DNA from: Bacteroidota bacterium
GTDB lineage: Bacteria > Bacteroidota > Ignavibacteria > Ignavibacteriales > Melioribacteraceae
Length of the DNA: 16,114 bases
Direction of reading: 5' to 3'
NCBI GenBank assembly: GCA_021786655.1
Contig: JAJYMU010000155.1
Coordinates: 1 to 16,114 of the forward strand
The notes beneath the pieces are model-generated. The model was not told where the DNA came from. It did not search any database and saw only the letters and a program-made list of their open reading frames with translations. This document shows positions 14,515 through 16,114 of the stretch, in pieces. Each line of letters begins with the position of its first letter. The stretch's first letter is position 1. The position numbers and the translations under genes are program-made.

Positions 14515-14560
14515 TTGATGATTTGCGCGCTGGCAGCAATTAGTTTTTACAAAATAATCT

Positions 14561-15874
14561 ATGGCTGACTTTATGGAACAACTCAACATACATATTCCTC
14601 TATTCAGCACAATACCCTTTGTATTGATGCTTTTGTCTATTGCAATCTTTCCGTTGTTCTGGAACCACTTCTGGGAAAAGAACAAGAACAAATTAATCGT
14701 TGCAATTATTCTTAGCGTGCCGGCAATAATTTTTCTAATGTCGACCGGATTGAGCTACAAGCTATATGAAACGCTGGTGTTCGACTACGTTCCATTCATA
14801 ATTCTGCTGGGTTCTCTTTTCACAATTACGGGCGGAATATTTTTATCCGGCGATATAGAAGCCACGCCTAAGGTCAACACAATATTCTTGTCTATTGGTG
14901 CGGTTATCGCTTCCATTATGGGAACTACCGGCGCCGCAATGCTGCTTATCCGTCCGGTTATTCAAACAAATAAGGAAAGGAAATTCAAAGTACACACTAT
15001 TTTATTCTTCATCGGCATAGTTGCCAACTGCGGAGGATTATTAACTCCGTTGGGCGACCCGCCGTTATTTATGATGTATTTGCGCGGTGCTCATTTCACG
15101 TGGTTCCTTAAACTTTTTCCGGAATGGCTGATTACAAATTTTTTGCTGCTCATCATTTATTTTATTGTTGATTCGTATTACCACAAAAAAGAGCCGCTAC
15201 AAGCAATTATAGCTGACAAAACTGTCATACGTCCTATTCGTCTTCAGGGAAAATTAAATTTCGTTTGGCTTGCCGGCGTTGTCCTTGCCGTAGCGTTCTT
15301 AAATGAACAATACATTTCGTTCATAAGCTCAAATCATTACTACAAATTTATTCGCGAGGCAGTAATTCTTGCTATGGCAATTCTATCTTTAACGTTCACA
15401 ACCAAGCTTGTTCGGGAATCAAACAGTTTTACGTGGGAACCGATCAAAGAGGTTGCTTACCTCTTTCTTGGAATTTTTATAACGATGGTTCCGTGTTTAC
15501 TCTACCTGGAAACGAACGCAAAAAATCTCGGCATAATTTTACCCCATCAGTTTTATTACTTCACCGGACTGTTGAGCAGCTTTTTGGATAACACACCTAC
15601 CGCAGTAACTTTTCATTCCTTAGCGATGGGGCTGGGTGAACATTCTTCCAGCATCGTTGCCGGAATTCCGGAAGAACTTTTAAAAGCGATCTCCGTTGGT
15701 TCCGTTTTCTTTGGTAGCATGACCTACATTGGCAATGGACCAAACTTTATGGTAAAGGCTGTTGCGGAAGAAAACAATATTAAAATGCCAAGCTTTTTTG
15801 AATACATCTACAAGTTTTCGCTTATAGTTCTGCTGCCGATTTTCATAATTGTTGAACTACTTATAATAAGATAA
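14561..15874 (+). CDS. CitMHS/ion-transporter-superfamily membrane transporter (annotated in relatives as Na+/H+ antiporter or citrate transporter)
   Basis: This 437-residue inner-membrane protein has about 11-12 hydrophobic segments spread over its length. It carries the paired re-entrant-loop signatures of the ion transporter superfamily: GTTGAAMLLIRP (121-132) with NCGGLLTPLGDPPLF (156-170) in the first half, and SSFLDNTPTAVTF (about 339-351) with TYIGNGPN (about 388-395) in the second half. Relatives are named either sodium:proton antiporter or putative citrate transporter; the sequence does not decide between proton/sodium exchange and carboxylate uptake. The ATG at 14561 is not preceded by a Shine-Dalgarno sequence, and an in-frame ATG at 14573 is an alternative. 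It is 46 bp after mscL and 15 bp before the next gene, so the three may form one transcript. Confidence 0.88.
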   Translation: MADFMEQLNIHIPLFSTIPFVLMLLSIAIFPLFWNHFWEKNKNKLIVAIILSVPAIIFLMSTGLSYKLYETLVFDYVPFIILLGSLFTITGGIFLSGDIEATPKVNTIFLSIGAVIASIMGTTGAAMLLIRPVIQTNKERKFKVHTILFFIGIVANCGGLLTPLGDPPLFMMYLRGAHFTWFLKLFPEWLITNFLLLIIYFIVDSYYHKKEPLQAIIADKTVIRPIRLQGKLNFVWLAGVVLAVAFLNEQYISFISSNHYYKFIREAVILAMAILSLTFTTKLVRESNSFTWEPIKEVAYLFLGIFITMVPCLLYLETNAKNLGIILPHQFYYFTGLLSSFLDNTPTAVTFHSLAMGLGEHSSSIVAGIPEELLKAISVGSVFFGSMTYIGNGPNFMVKAVAEENNIKMPSFFEYIYKFSLIVLLPIFIIVELLIIR

Positions 15875-15889
15875 ACAAGACAAAACGAT

Positions 15890-16114
15890 ATGGTCTTTGC
15901 GCAAAACAAAAAGAATGTTAAGACGATCATCGGATTGCTTTTTGTTATCAGCGGAATGGCGGGACTTATTTATCAAATTGTATGGTTGAAGTATCTCGGG
16001 CTGTTTCTCGGCAATACTACTTACGCCCAGATGACGGTGCTCGCAACTTTTCTTGGCGGTCTTGCTCTCGGAAATTTTTTGTTTGGAAGAAAAGCCGACG
16101 TCGTAAAAAATCCA
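15890..16114 (+). CDS. Membrane protein resembling fused MFS/spermidine-synthase-like proteins, 3'-truncated by the window edge
   Basis: Seventy-five codons are open from the ATG at 15890 to the end of the window. The visible part has two hydrophobic segments (IIGLLFVISGMAGLIYQIVW and MTVLATFLGGLALGNFLFGR) separated by LKYLGLFLGNTTYAQ. The patterns GLIYQIVWLKYLGLFLGN and GLALGNFLFGRKAD are typical of the membrane N-terminus of large proteins in which several helices precede a spermidine-synthase-like domain. The catalytic domain is not in the window, so aminopropyl transfer cannot be claimed. It begins 15 bp after the transporter stop, without an obvious RBS, so it is probably co-transcribed. 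Confidence 0.75.
   Translation, partial: MVFAQNKKNVKTIIGLLFVISGMAGLIYQIVWLKYLGLFLGNTTYAQMTVLATFLGGLALGNFLFGRKADVVKNP

Noticed and set aside
14522..14547. Possible terminator after mscL (TTGC...GCAA followed by a T run)
   Set aside because: The stem is only four pairs with mismatches inside and the T tract is short; spacing to the next gene suggests continued transcription.

Overview
The window looks like a chromosomal segment from a member of the Bacteroidota/Chlorobi/Ignavibacteria group, and I would guess Ignavibacteria. The reasons are a TonB-dependent receptor with an N-terminal carboxypeptidase-like domain, a stand-alone GroES paralogue of a type I associate with that group, a 23S-intervening-sequence-type four-helix-bundle protein, moderate AT richness, and a mix of strong and absent Shine-Dalgarno sites. 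No rRNA, tRNA, CRISPR array or transposase was seen. The taxonomic guess is inference.

Left part (1-3972, plus strand): the 3' part of a gamma-glutamyltranspeptidase gene, then a complete 920-residue TonB-dependent outer-membrane receptor. A bidirectional terminator lies between this receptor and the convergent efflux operon.

Central part (3999-11560, all minus strand): one long operon read right to left. It encodes a TetR-type repressor, a lipoprotein-like HlyD-type adaptor, ABC ATPase 1, a TolC-type outer-membrane factor, a four-helix-bundle (IVP/S23) protein, ABC ATPase 2, and two ABC-2 permeases of identical predicted length. Minus the S23 gene this is the CecR-YbhGFSR type of efflux system, with the two ATPase halves of YbhF on separate genes and a dedicated TolC. 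The two ATPases carry complementary substitutions (switch His to Pro in one, signature Ser to Pro in the other). In a heterodimer these would fall in the same composite site. A near-consensus sigma-70-type promoter with two equally built 26-bp inverted repeats lies upstream of the repressor gene.

The S23 gene is bounded by inverted arrays of a 7-bp repeat (TAG-phased) that share a perfect 20-bp inverted repeat. The arrays overlap the stop codons of both the S23 gene and the tolC-like gene. The whole looks like a small cassette inserted in the operon, and it resembles the intervening sequences of 23S rRNA genes although no rRNA is present.

Right part (11701-16114): a minus-strand SAM methyltransferase diverges from a plus-strand GroES-like gene. 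A 280-bp non-coding stretch follows, holding a hexamer-based palindromic repeat and a pair of 18-bp palindromes. Next comes a Fic-family protein with a degenerate active-site motif and a degenerate inhibitory motif. The window closes with mscL, a CitMHS-type ion or carboxylate transporter, and the 5' end of a gene resembling membrane-bound spermidine-synthase-like proteins.
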